Assembly: GCF_001904635.1 (NCBI RefSeq)
Contig: NZ_MRCB01000036.1
Coordinates: 1-40,696, forward strand
Direction: 5' to 3'
Source of the DNA: Hydrococcus rivularis NIES-593
GTDB taxonomy: Bacteria > Cyanobacteriota > Cyanobacteriia > Cyanobacteriales > Microcystaceae
DNA: 40,696 bases
Below the pieces are notes generated by a model, which saw only the letters and a list, made by a program, of their open reading frames with translations, did not search any database and was not told the origin of the DNA. Shown piece after piece: positions 1-7,914 of this stretch; the stretch's first letter is position 1; every line of letters begins with the position of its first letter. The position numbers and the translations under genes are program-made.

Positions 1-156
1 GGGTTTCGTCCAAGCGACTGGTTCGCTGGTATCGCCATCAGCCAAAATCGACTTTCGGGAAGAATTAGTAAATCCTTTTTGAGATCGGCTTCGTATCACT
101 CTATGAAGACCTCGATCGATAAGCTTGCAAAAAGCGCGATCGCCGTTCATTCGTAA
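1..156 (+). CDS. Possible 3' end of a gene entering from the left edge
   Basis: The first plus-strand frame is open from the first base to a TAA at 154-156, giving 51 codons that begin GFRPSDWFAGIA and end AKSAIAVHS. The tail is not recognised. The opening FRPSDW recalls the FRPSDWAERL motif of the small DUF3579 proteins, but the following residues do not continue that family, so the match may be chance. The reverse strand is also open here, so the frame alone is weak evidence. It may be the real C-terminus of a truncated gene or non-coding sequence. The 78 bp that follow, up to the secreted-protein gene, contain a HIP1-type palindrome and should carry that gene's promoter, although no clear box was found. 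Confidence 0.25.
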   Translation, partial: GFRPSDWFAGIAISQNRLSGRISKSFLRSASYHSMKTSIDKLAKSAIAVHS

Positions 157-234
157 ATAATACCTCACGCTTGAGCGATCGCTCGTCTGAAAACATTCAT
201 TCAAGTCAATCTGTAAAACAAGAAGTTTTGACTC

Positions 235-798
235 ATGAAACGTTTAATTCTCAGTAGTCTATCTATTCTTCTGTTGTCTGCTATCATCTTACCTACTGTC
301 AAAGCCAAGGGGGTTGGCGGCACTGGCAAGAAAAACTTAACCACCGACGACGGGATTTCGCGAATTTTAATAGCACAAAATCAAACCTCATCTGGAATGT
401 TAATGGCTAATGCTGACAATGGTACTCCAGATGGCTTGACGCAAGAGCAGTGGCTTGCCGCTAAGGGGGAGGTTTCCGTATCGCCAGTCAAAGATAACAG
501 CTACACGGTCACGCTTAAAGCAAGTAACCTAGTGCCTAACGGACTTTATACCTTCTGGTGGGTCAATAAAAAAGTTGTGGGAATGGATATGGGGCCGGCA
601 GGCGGGACTCCTGGTAACGAATTCAAAGCCGACAGCAACGGCAACGCTACTGCAACGATTACCGTACCCGCTAATAATAATTATCAAATGCTGGCGGTTG
701 CCTACCACGCAGATAACAAGACACACGGTCAAATGCCTGGTGAAATGGGCAAAGTTACCTTCACTCATCTAATGGGCAATTTTCCAAAAACCAACTAG
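235..798 (+). CDS. Small secreted protein of unknown function
   Basis: This 187-residue protein starts with a clear signal peptide: MKR, then a hydrophobic run to about residue 20, then TVKAKG. It is therefore probably periplasmic or exported. The mature part (about 75-187) is rich in V, T, N and G in alternating patterns such as YTVTLKASNLVPNGLYTFWW and ATATITVP, which suggests a beta-sandwich. It has conserved-looking Met and His residues (VGMDMGP, YHADNKTHGQMPGEMG) that could bind metal, and no cysteine in the mature part. The fold is not assigned. It lies 77 bp upstream of two membrane-protein genes and a metal-resistance set on the same strand, so a role in metal or redox stress at the cell envelope is possible but only inferred from position. 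Confidence 0.75.
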   Translation: MKRLILSSLSILLLSAIILPTVKAKGVGGTGKKNLTTDDGISRILIAQNQTSSGMLMANADNGTPDGLTQEQWLAAKGEVSVSPVKDNSYTVTLKASNLVPNGLYTFWWVNKKVVGMDMGPAGGTPGNEFKADSNGNATATITVPANNNYQMLAVAYHADNKTHGQMPGEMGKVTFTHLMGNFPKTN

Positions 799-875
799 AT
801 GACTAGAAAGTAGCTGGCGTGGGAGCTTGAACATCATGCCAACTCGTCTAAAATCTCTCCTCGTTGGCGGGAAAA

Positions 876-1610
876 ATGACCGAGAATAAACCGATGACCC
901 CACCGAACCAACGCCGCTTCTATTCTAAGCTCAAACTGATATTTATCAGTGGTCTAGTTGCCATTGCGATCGCTGCTGCCAAATATTTTCCCCTGCAAGA
1001 ACTTTTGCAAACATCGTTAATTCAGCTTAAAAATCTCGGTTTCATCGGCGCGATCGCATTTATCGCTATCTACAACCTAGCAACATTGCTTTTCGTACCC
1101 GGTTCTATCCTGACGATGAAAGGGGGTTGTTTGTTCGGCGTTTTTTGGGGTTCAGTTTGTGTCTTAATTGCTGCTACCCTTGGCGCGACGTGGGCTTTTT
1201 TACTTGGACGCTACCTCTCGCGGGATTGGGTTTGCCGACAGATTGGCAAAAATCCTAAATTTCAAGCGCTCGATCGCGCTGTTGGCAAGGAGGGATGGAA
1301 AATTGTTTTGCTAACTCGCCTTTCTCCCCTATTTCCTTTCAACCTCTTAAACTACGCCTTTGGGGTGACGCAGGTTTCCCTCAAAGACTACATCTTAGGT
1401 TCCCTCGGCATGATTCCAGGTACTGTCATGTATGTTTACATTGGCGCTCTAGCTAGCGACCTTGCCGCGATCGATATGTCCAATCGTCCCACGACAACTG
1501 AGACTCAAACTATACAGTGGGCAATCCGAATCATTGGATTAATCGCTACCATTGCCGTAACGATCTACACGACGCGCCTTGCCAAAAAAGCTTTAGATCG
1601 AAGCCTTTAG
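876..1610 (+). CDS. TVP38/TMEM64 family membrane protein (first copy)
   Basis: This is an integral membrane protein of the TVP38/TMEM64 (SNARE-associated Golgi, DedA-like) family. After a short basic N-terminus there is one membrane span, then the family core: LLFVPGSILTMKGGCLFG, a glycine-rich span, LTRLSPLFPFNLLNYAFGVT, and SLGMIPGTVMYVYIG, ending with a last span and a basic tail. Family members are thought to work in lipid scrambling or transport; the substrate here is unknown. I chose ATG at 876 because GGCGGG lies just upstream; a TTG at 864 would add four residues. It is followed after 16 bp by a close paralogue. TVP38 genes are often found beside or fused to MerA-like flavoproteins, which matches the downstream genes. 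Confidence 0.88.
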   Translation: MTENKPMTPPNQRRFYSKLKLIFISGLVAIAIAAAKYFPLQELLQTSLIQLKNLGFIGAIAFIAIYNLATLLFVPGSILTMKGGCLFGVFWGSVCVLIAATLGATWAFLLGRYLSRDWVCRQIGKNPKFQALDRAVGKEGWKIVLLTRLSPLFPFNLLNYAFGVTQVSLKDYILGSLGMIPGTVMYVYIGALASDLAAIDMSNRPTTTETQTIQWAIRIIGLIATIAVTIYTTRLAKKALDRSL

Positions 1611-1626
1611 GATCGAGAAATCGCTC

Positions 1627-2433
1627 ATGCTACAACTAAAAATCGCAAAAACCATGAAAAATATTCGTGCCAGAAACCGATCGCAGTTTTTCCGACAGGC
1701 TATTTTAATGGTAGCTACCTTTGGCATTACTCTTCTCTTTGCTGCTAACCCGGCTTTTGCCCAAGAATCTACTGGCAGTGTTGGGTTTAACCCGCAAGAA
1801 TGGTTGCGAAATGCTTTGCAGTGGATCGACAGTCTCGGTACGGTTGGCGCGATCGCGTTTATTCTCCTTTACATTATTGCTACTGTCGCTTTTTTACCAG
1901 GGTCAATTCTCACTCTCGGTGCGGGTGTAGTCTTTGGCGTAGTTTGGGGAGCGCTTTATGTCTTCATTGGTGCTACTCTAGGAGCTACTGCCGCTTTCTT
2001 AGTCGGACGCTATCTAGCTAGGGGATGGGTTGCCAAGAAAATTGAAGGGAACAAGAAATTTCGAGCGATCGACCAGGGCGTTGGCAGAGAAGGACTCAAA
2101 ATTGTCCTATTGACCCGACTTTCTCCGATATTTCCTTTCAATTTATTGAACTACGCTTATGGAGTCACTGGAGTTTCTCTCAAGGACTACGTTATCGGTT
2201 CGGTGGGAATGATACCTGGAACGATTATGTACGTATATATTGGTTCTCTGGCTGGTAATCTTGCCACGATTGGCACTGACGCTCAACCTGCTAACCCTGC
2301 CGTACAATGGACAATTCGGATTATTGGTTTTATCGCTACGGTAGCCGTCACCCTTTATGTAACCAAAATTGCGCGTCAGGCTTTAGAAAATGAAGTTTTA
2401 GAACCTGAGAATGAGCGATTCGATCTCAATTAA
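1627..2433 (+). CDS. TVP38/TMEM64 family membrane protein (second copy)
   Basis: A 268-residue paralogue of the preceding protein. The core is nearly the same: VAFLPGSILTLGAGVVFG, ATLGATAAFLVGRYLARGW, LTRLSPIFPFNLLNYAYGVTGV, SVGMIPGTIMYVYIG. It differs at the N-terminus, where a hydrophobic stretch ends in ANPAFAQES, which reads like a cleavable signal peptide with an AFA-Q site, and at the acidic C-terminal tail. The two genes look like a tandem duplication followed by divergence. The start at 1627 is uncertain: Met10 (1654) is an alternative and would leave a more usual signal peptide. The MerF-like gene begins 22 bp downstream, which suggests co-transcription. Confidence 0.88.
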   Translation: MLQLKIAKTMKNIRARNRSQFFRQAILMVATFGITLLFAANPAFAQESTGSVGFNPQEWLRNALQWIDSLGTVGAIAFILLYIIATVAFLPGSILTLGAGVVFGVVWGALYVFIGATLGATAAFLVGRYLARGWVAKKIEGNKKFRAIDQGVGREGLKIVLLTRLSPIFPFNLLNYAYGVTGVSLKDYVIGSVGMIPGTIMYVYIGSLAGNLATIGTDAQPANPAVQWTIRIIGFIATVAVTLYVTKIARQALENEVLEPENERFDLN

Positions 2434-2455
2434 TTAATCAAGAATATTTATTTCG

Positions 2456-2680
2456 ATGAAACCCAAAAACGCACTGATTGCTAGTTTGACAGGAACAGTG
2501 ATTGTAGCTTTGTGTTGCTTCACACCTATTTTGGTTATTTTACTGGGAGCAGTGGGATTAAGCGCAATCGTAGGTTATCTCGATTATGTTCTCTTGCCAG
2601 CATTGGGAATTTTGATCGTACTGACTGTACTTTCATATTTTCGCTACCGCAAGTCACATCGCAAAAATTGTTGTAAATAG
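2456..2680 (+). CDS. merF: MerF-like mercury transport protein
   Basis: A 74-residue protein with two membrane spans that matches the MerF pattern along its whole length. The first span holds the vicinal cysteines in ALCCFTP, followed by LLGAVGLSAIVGYLDYVLLP leading into the second span. A second cysteine pair, NCCK, sits at the cytoplasmic C-terminus. In MerF the first pair takes up Hg(II) in the membrane and the second passes it to the cytoplasm, where mercuric reductase acts. The metal specificity here is taken from the family and is not shown by the sequence. It is tightly spaced with the next gene (10 bp), whose start has a good GGAG site. Confidence 0.85.
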   Translation: MKPKNALIASLTGTVIVALCCFTPILVILLGAVGLSAIVGYLDYVLLPALGILIVLTVLSYFRYRKSHRKNCCK

Positions 2681-2690
2681 GAGAAAAAAT

Positions 2691-3140
2691 ATGTCTGAAG
2701 AATGTTGCTCTCAAACTCAAAAGTCCTTAAAAGCAAACTGTCCGGTAAATGGAAATAAAGGCAAACGAGTTCCAACCATTACCCTGAAAAGTCTGCTAAA
2801 ACCGAGGGCATTAGAAACCTTAAATCCTGAATCTAATTACTTTTTCTGCGACTCGATGGATTGTTCGGTAGTGTATTTCAACCAACAGGGTCAAACTTTT
2901 CTCACAGATGAAGTAAAAGTGCCTGTGTTTCAGAAAGATCGGGGGGGACAAGTTCCTGTTTGTTATTGTTTTAATTGGACGCGCGATCGCATACTCCAAG
3001 AAATTCAACAAACTAATCATAGCACGGCTGAATCTTCAATCCGCACTCATATTCAAGCTGGACGTTGTGGTTGTGAAGTCAATAATCCCCAAGGTAGCTG
3101 TTGTTTAGCCAATGTCCGTAAGGAAGTGAGAGATAAATGA
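2691..3140 (+). CDS. Cysteine-rich CopZ-like iron-sulfur metallochaperone
   Basis: This 149-residue soluble protein is rich in cysteine: CC near the N-terminus, FFCDSMDCSVVYF at about 62-75, VCYCFNW at about 98-104, and GRCGCEVNNPQGSCC at about 128-142. The layout matches the N-terminal zinc plus [2Fe-2S] domain of archaeal CopZ and the proteins annotated as putative iron-sulfur cluster-binding metallochaperones, including the BFD-like CxC...CxC segment. It lacks the usual C-terminal HMA copper domain. It probably binds or hands over a soft metal in the cytoplasm. A GGAG ribosome site precedes the ATG. The TGA overlaps the next gene's start in an ATGA, which implies translational coupling. 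Confidence 0.78.
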   Translation: MSEECCSQTQKSLKANCPVNGNKGKRVPTITLKSLLKPRALETLNPESNYFFCDSMDCSVVYFNQQGQTFLTDEVKVPVFQKDRGGQVPVCYCFNWTRDRILQEIQQTNHSTAESSIRTHIQAGRCGCEVNNPQGSCCLANVRKEVRDK

Positions 3141-3676
3141 TGACAACAAATACAAAAATGACTGCTAAATTAATGACGGGTACTCAAGTCCCCGAACTTG
3201 AGGTTAAAACCCTTGATAGCAAGCTTTGGAAACTCTCCCAACAGAAACCCCAAAACCTAACAATGCTTGTCTTTTATCGAGGATGGTTTTGTCCGATTTG
3301 TCAAACCTATATAGAAGATCTCAACAATAATCTGAAGGATTTTGCCAAGCTGGGGGTTGAAGTCATTGCCTTGAGTGGAGACAGTCAAGAAAAAGCCCAA
3401 CAATCAAGAGATAACTGGGGCATTCAACAGCTTACGATTGGCTGTGAAGTTAGTATTGACTTAATGCGTCGCTGGGGGCTTTATATTTCCCAAGGTGCAT
3501 TTAAGAATGAACCCCCTCTATTTTGTGAACCCGGTCTTTTCTTGGTTAAACCTGATGGCACACTTTATTATGCGGCTATCAATAGCGCTCCCTTCGGTCG
3601 TCCGCAGATATCAGAGATTTTATGGGCGATCGAGTTTGTGTTGGAAAAAAAATATCCCATACGGGGAACAGAGTAG
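3137..3676 (+). CDS. Peroxiredoxin-like (AhpC/TSA) family protein
   Basis: A 179-residue thioredoxin-fold protein of the AhpC/TSA peroxiredoxin-like class. The active-site segment FYRGWFCPICQTYIEDL (about residues 49-65) has a CPIC pair, so it resembles the PRX-like subgroup more than a classical PxxxTxxC peroxiredoxin. VIALSGDSQEKAQQSRDNW and the later FLVKPDGTLYYAAINS fit the rest of the fold. It probably reduces peroxides or other thiol substrates in the cytoplasm. It starts inside the stop codon of the metallochaperone gene, which argues for a shared transcript. Several in-frame Met codons follow the ATG, so the true start could be slightly later. Its partner reductase may be the flavoprotein encoded next. 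Confidence 0.82.
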   Translation: MMTTNTKMTAKLMTGTQVPELEVKTLDSKLWKLSQQKPQNLTMLVFYRGWFCPICQTYIEDLNNNLKDFAKLGVEVIALSGDSQEKAQQSRDNWGIQQLTIGCEVSIDLMRRWGLYISQGAFKNEPPLFCEPGLFLVKPDGTLYYAAINSAPFGRPQISEILWAIEFVLEKKYPIRGTE

Positions 3677-3718
3677 ATCGTTCCATTAGGGATATTCAAT
3701 GTTCTCAAGGAGTTAGTG

Positions 3719-5263
3719 ATGTCAAATTCAGCCTTTCAAAACGTAATCGTTCCACCGATGGACGAATATAACCAAAGACTGGTTTCTTACGTTCATCCGC
3801 CTGATTGGGTCAATCCGCAACCGAGCGATCGCTACGATCTCGTCGTCATCGGTGCGGGTACGGCTGGATTGGTCGTCGCAGCAGGCGCAGCAGGGCTTGG
3901 CTTGGGTTTGAAAGTCGCATTAATTGAAAAACATCTCATGGGCGGAGATTGCTTAAATGTAGGTTGTGTCCCTTCCAAGTGCATCATTCGTTCCTCGCGC
4001 GTTGTTGGCGAGATGCGAGAGGCGGAAGCGTTTGGTATTAGCCCTCCCGAACAAATAAATGTTAATTTTTCTGCCGTCATGGAAAGGATGCGCAAACTGC
4101 GAGCGGGAATTAGTCATCACGATTCCGCTCAACGTTTCCAAAATCTTGGCATTGACGTATTTTTGGGATCGGGTCGTTTTTTACACAACAATAGCATTGA
4201 AGTTGGCGGTAAGACTCTTAAGTATAAAAAAGCAGTGATTGCGACGGGAGCAAGAGCCGTGCGACCTTCGATTGAAGGGATAGAAGAAGCGGGATTTCTT
4301 ACTAATGAAACGGTTTTTTCTCTCACCGAACGCCCGCAACGTCTTGCTGTCATTGGAGGTGGTCCGATTGGTTGCGAATTAGCTCAGGCTTTCAGTCGTT
4401 TGGGATGTCAAGTAATTTTGTTCCACAAACATTCTCACCTCTTAGATAAAGAAGATGCCGATGCCGCAGAAATCGTTCAGAATGCCTTCATCCGCGAAGG
4501 GATTCATCTGGTGTTGAACAGCCAAATAGAACGGGTAAAAAAGACACCTGAAGGCAAAACGATTGATTTCATCGCCAATGGGACTAAACAGTCCATTATT
4601 GTAGACGAGATCTTAGTCGGTGCGGGACGCGCTCCCAATGTGGAAGGACTGAATTTAGAAGCGGTTGGAGTAGAGTACGATCGCAGGGGAGTGAAAGTTA
4701 ATGACTATCTCCAGACAACTAATCCTAAGATTTATGCGGCGGGCGATATCTGCATGAATTGGAAATTTACCCATGCTGCCGATGCCGCAGCGCGGATAGT
4801 TATTAAAAATACTTTGTTTTCTCCTTTTGGTTTGGGACGATCCAAACTCAGCAGTTTAGTCATGCCTTGGTGTACCTATACTGACCCAGAAATCGCCCAT
4901 GTAGGGATGTACGAACATGAGGCTCAATCCCAGGGAATTAATGTTAATACGATCGAAATTCCGATGAGTAGCGTCGATCGCGCGATCGCAGATGAGGAAA
5001 CCGAGGGGTTTGTCAAAATCCATCACAAGAAAGGGTCTGATGAAATTTTAGGAGCGACAATTGTTGCCCGCCATGCTGGGGAGATGATTAGTGAAGTGAC
5101 GACAGCAATTGTTAACAAGGTTGGTTTGAATGGTCTATCTAGCGTGATTCATCCCTATCCCACCCAAGCTGAAGGGATTAAAAAAGCGGCAGATGCTTAT
5201 CGCCGTACACTACTGACACCGACCTCAAAAAAAATATTGGGATTACTCGCCAAGTTTTCTTAG
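3719..5263 (+). CDS. merA: MerA-type FAD/NAD(P) disulfide oxidoreductase
   Basis: A class I flavoprotein disulfide reductase of about 514 residues. It shows the FAD motif VVIGAGTAGLVVA (about 42-54), the redox-active pair in GGDCLNVGCVPSKC (Cys78, Cys83), an NAD(P) motif VIGGGPIGCELAQAFSRLG, the second FAD motif IYAAGDI, and the dimerisation domain ending HPYPTQAEGIKKAAD. Many cyanobacterial proteins of this type are named mercuric reductase. This one has no N-terminal HMA domain and no C-terminal vicinal cysteines (it ends KKILGLLAKFS), both typical of classical MerA, so the substrate is uncertain. I chose ATG 3719 over GTG 3716 because AAGGAG at 3707-3712 is better spaced. It is the last gene of the metal-stress set. 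Confidence 0.8.
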   Translation: MSNSAFQNVIVPPMDEYNQRLVSYVHPPDWVNPQPSDRYDLVVIGAGTAGLVVAAGAAGLGLGLKVALIEKHLMGGDCLNVGCVPSKCIIRSSRVVGEMREAEAFGISPPEQINVNFSAVMERMRKLRAGISHHDSAQRFQNLGIDVFLGSGRFLHNNSIEVGGKTLKYKKAVIATGARAVRPSIEGIEEAGFLTNETVFSLTERPQRLAVIGGGPIGCELAQAFSRLGCQVILFHKHSHLLDKEDADAAEIVQNAFIREGIHLVLNSQIERVKKTPEGKTIDFIANGTKQSIIVDEILVGAGRAPNVEGLNLEAVGVEYDRRGVKVNDYLQTTNPKIYAAGDICMNWKFTHAADAAARIVIKNTLFSPFGLGRSKLSSLVMPWCTYTDPEIAHVGMYEHEAQSQGINVNTIEIPMSSVDRAIADEETEGFVKIHHKKGSDEILGATIVARHAGEMISEVTTAIVNKVGLNGLSSVIHPYPTQAEGIKKAADAYRRTLLTPTSKKILGLLAKFS

Positions 5264-5318
5264 GAGTCGATCCCAAAACGGTAAGCAGAGCAGCCAAATA
5301 TCTCTATAAGCATTGCTA

Positions 5319-5362
5319 ATATCAAATCCGGTTAATTAACCATAATTAACCGGATTTGATAT
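5319..5362. repeat. Perfect 19-bp-arm palindrome
   Basis: The arms at 5319-5337 and 5344-5362 are exact inverted copies separated by six bases (AACCAT). The palindrome lies 55 bp after the MerA-type gene and directly abuts the surviving end of the transposase fragment. It could be a bidirectional terminator hairpin, or a terminal repeat or mini-element left from an insertion. There is no U-tract directly after it on the plus strand. Confidence 0.75.
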
Positions 5363-5586
5363 GAAGAGCTTTTTGAAGCCCACATATCTCCGCCTGCTAT
5401 GTCACACCATCGACACCCAGTAATCAGGATGTATAAAAAACTATTTAAGATCTGACGGTATGGCGCATGAGGCATTCCTTTACCACGCCTCGATGGTTCT
5501 GGAGGAAATATATCTTCAAACAACTTCCACTCCAGGTTGCTCAATCCTTCAAAACGCCCAGCCAGATCCTGATACATCCTTCTCAA
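5332..5586 (-). pseudogene. N-terminal fragment of an IS5-type transposase
   Basis: The minus-strand frame gives 84 codons. About the first 70 read like the N-terminal DUF4096-type domain of IS4/IS5 family transposases: LSNLEWKLFEDIFPPEP, then RGKGMPHAPYRQILNSFLYILITGCRWCDI and WASKSS. A full-length protein would continue for some 150 or more residues with the DDE catalytic domain, which is absent. The frame runs into the palindrome at 5319-5362 and stops there. This is therefore a broken insertion-sequence remnant. A later Met (5577) is a possible original start, preceded by GAGAAGG. It lies between the metal set and a frameshifted methyltransferase gene, which marks a decaying stretch. Confidence 0.7.
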
Positions 5587-5614
5587 ATGAGAAGTAGATT
5601 ACCACATCTTGGTA

Positions 5615-6372
5615 TTAGTGGGATAGATTCATGGTTGCATAGGAATGATTTTCTCTGAATTTTCCACTTTCCTTAACAAAAACAACATCGATTTGTCCGA
5701 GAGCGTTGTCTAGAGGGCGGTTCCATCCCAGAATGATGTCGTATGCAACAAAGCCGCGTTCCTTCATATAGAGTACGACATCATGAAATTGAGGAGCATC
5801 TTTCATAAATTGAAACATAGATACTTCCAATACAACAACTTCTGTATCTCGTAAGGTCTGCTGACATCCATCAAGCACATTGAGTTCGGCACCTTGTGCG
5901 TCAACTTTGATCGGATAAGGACCATTGAGTTCTTTTTCCTTGATGACCTCATCTATCGCAATCATTGGAACAGTTCTCTCATATCCATCTGCATTAGTCC
6001 CCATCGTTTCTTTATAGAGCGATGAACCATCCAAATGATGGGATGTACATTAAAAGTTACTTCTCTTGTTTCGGAGCCAGCAGCAGCGATTAAATATAAG
6101 CCTCGGTATTTCTTCAAAATATGTTTCAATTCCGTTTCAAATTCTCTCAGTGGCTCTACAAGTAAAACAAAAGAGTCTGGAAAAGCTCTATAAAGTTCAG
6201 GAGTTTCTTTTGCCACGCCCACATCAATTATCGTGTTAGGTCTAAAACCTAAACTATAAAGAAGTGAATAGGATTCTGAGAGGTTATTTCTCGGAGTGCG
6301 CTCTCCATAAACTTTTGTAATTTTATAGCCGAGCTTATTTATAATTGCCTTTAAAAATTGTTTAATTTTCAT
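5615..6372 (-). pseudogene. FkbM-family methyltransferase, interrupted by a frameshift
   Basis: Two overlapping minus-strand frames together make one FkbM-type SAM-dependent methyltransferase. The N-terminal part (from 6372) holds the SAM-binding IIDVGVAKETPELYRAFPDS and LVEPLREFE, then ETREVTFNVHP. The C-terminal part (down to 5615) continues with LDGSSLYKETMG, IAIDEVI, IKVDAQGAELNVLDG and EVVVLEVSMF. The switch falls just after the VHP codons (near 6040): restoring one base there would give VHPDHLDGSSLYKE. This fits a single deletion, either a true pseudogene or a sequencing error. The start at 6372 is preferred over 6384 because an AGGAG site sits at 6377-6381. Family members O-methylate sugars or lipids; the substrate is unknown. 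Confidence 0.8.
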
Positions 6373-6410
6373 TTTTCTCCTCATTAACGCATTTAGTTTG
6401 TCATGAAGCT

Positions 6411-6472
6411 AATACCATTTTTCATTCATTAATGACAGAGATGGTCGATCGCGAAAACATGAAAATTGGTAT
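6411..6472. repeat. Short inverted-repeat element, copy 1
   Basis: Bases 6411-6424 (ATACCATTTTTCAT) are the reverse complement of 6459-6472 apart from one mismatch, so the stretch can fold into a hairpin. Bases 6444-6472 recur exactly at 9561-9589. It lies just upstream of the FkbM pseudogene. Confidence 0.55.
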
Positions 6473-6600
6473 AACTTGTTATAATGAGGAAACTTTCAGT
6501 GTATTATCTGCTACAAAAATGTTAAACGAAAAGTTTGTATTTATCTTAACTAAAAAGAATGCTATACAAAGTTTTCTAGATAACTAGGTACGCTTTTGTC

Positions 6601-6970
6601 TAAGAGGACATCCCAAAAGTCTACTTTGTCATTTCCAGTGCAGGGGGACGCTTCGCGTTAGGGAAAAGGGGAAGGGGGAAAGAGGCATACTTCTTTCCCC
6701 CAATCGACCAATTTGGTCTCTCATCTAACTGAAAACTGCTATAAGACCATCTCTAAAAAAAATCTCTAAAAAAGAACGCTACAGATGTTCAAGGCAAAAG
6801 CTTTACACCCAGAGCGATTGAATAATTGCGAACTGATAATTGCGAATTGTGAATTGGGATAAGATGTTTCGCTTCGCTATTGCTACGCTCAACATAACGA
6901 AGTACTTTTCAGGCTCCGCCGCTCATTTGGTGGAATACCTTGCACGTTTTATACTTTTGGGACAACCTGT
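6601..6970 (-). mobile_element. MITE-like repeat copy A (with nested insertion)
   Basis: This non-coding 370-bp stretch is the inverted counterpart of 16174-16458. Its ends match: it starts TAAGAGGACATC and ends GACAACCTGT, and it shares internal blocks around 6625-6644, 6685-6740 and 6865-6960. The two ends are imperfect inverted repeats of each other. Relative to copy B it carries an extra segment of about 118 bp flanked by ATAAGA at 6741-6746 and 6859-6864, which looks like a nested insertion with a 6-bp duplication. A G-rich block also differs. No protein is encoded. The remaining bases of the 6385-7020 spacer show nothing further. Confidence 0.6.
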
Positions 6971-7020
6971 TACTCCCAACTTATATGAAGAATTGCTTTT
7001 TGGATAAAAAATGCTGACTT

Positions 7021-7914
7021 CTAAGCACGTTTTTGGCGGTATTTTATTAGCGAACCCATACCTAAAGCACCAACAGCTAACACAGCAAAGGTGGAAGAAG
7101 ATTCAGGAACTCTAACCTCTACAGGTTCCACTTCTACGGGTTCTGCATAGATAAAATCATCTACAGCAACTAAGTCTACGCCATTTTGCGGATCGTCGGC
7201 AGGACCGGGGACGATTGTGTTATTTTCCAAATTAAAAAGTTGAGCATTGCCGAGGTTGAGTTCTACATCCGTGACAATCGGGTTGTCGAATAACACTCCA
7301 AGGAACGATGGCTGACCGCTGCTAGCAGGTTCGACGAAGAATCTACCTAGGCTATTTGAGCCGTTGAAAAACTCGATGAAGCTGGTGTCGGGAAGTTCTA
7401 CATCGAGGAAAATGGCTCCAAAACCCCGCGTAGCAGCAGGAGTAGTAGTTCCGGGCACCGTGAAACTCTGCTCGATTTCATTATCATCTTCGCCGAAGTG
7501 AGCAAAAGTGTTGTTTGGGCTGAAGGCTGGAAACTGACCTGCAACGCCAGGATTAGCACTCTCGAAACCGTCTCCACTGACTGGATACTCTTCGTCGTAT
7601 AGTGTGCCTCTATCGAGGAAGCGATCCTCTGGAATAAGAACGAGCCTATCTTGGACGATTACCTCGGTATTGCCGCCAAAATCGGTGCCGTCGAGTCTTA
7701 CTCCATCCCAGTTAATAGTACGGAATCCATCTGCCTGAGGTCCGGCAGCACCGTTGTTGATTCCGCCAATTGCCGCCTGCATATCCTGAAATGCTCTAGC
7801 TGCATCAGTCCCAGCACCGCTAAAAATTGTTACTGCTTGTGCTGTTCCGGTCGTTCCTAGCAGCCCAAACATGGCTCCGGTCATTCCTACTAACAACCTT
7901 TTAGCAACAGTCAT
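7021..7914 (-). CDS. PEP-CTERM sorting domain protein
   Basis: A 297-residue exported protein. Residues 1-27 are a signal peptide (basic start, hydrophobic core, TAQA-VTIF). The C-terminus has the tripartite PEP-CTERM signal in the form VPESSS, then a hydrophobic span (about 272-288), then the basic tail KYRQKRA. Such proteins are thought to be processed by an exosortase and displayed or released outside the outer membrane. The middle part is acidic and rich in beta-type segments (GFGAIFLDVELPDTSFIEFF) and is not assigned to a named family. An AGGAGGT ribosome site lies just before the start. No exosortase gene is in the window. It is monocistronic, with long spacers on both sides. Confidence 0.85.
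   Translation of the reverse strand: MTVAKRLLVGMTGAMFGLLGTTGTAQAVTIFSGAGTDAARAFQDMQAAIGGINNGAAGPQADGFRTINWDGVRLDGTDFGGNTEVIVQDRLVLIPEDRFLDRGTLYDEEYPVSGDGFESANPGVAGQFPAFSPNNTFAHFGEDDNEIEQSFTVPGTTTPAATRGFGAIFLDVELPDTSFIEFFNGSNSLGRFFVEPASSGQPSFLGVLFDNPIVTDVELNLGNAQLFNLENNTIVPGPADDPQNGVDLVAVDDFIYAEPVEVEPVEVRVPESSSTFAVLAVGALGMGSLIKYRQKRA

Noticed and set aside
5263-5319. Short frame after the MerA-type gene reading GVDPKTVSRAAKYLYKHC
   Set aside because: Only 18 codons with no usual start and no recognisable family; it may be a relic, but nothing supports this.
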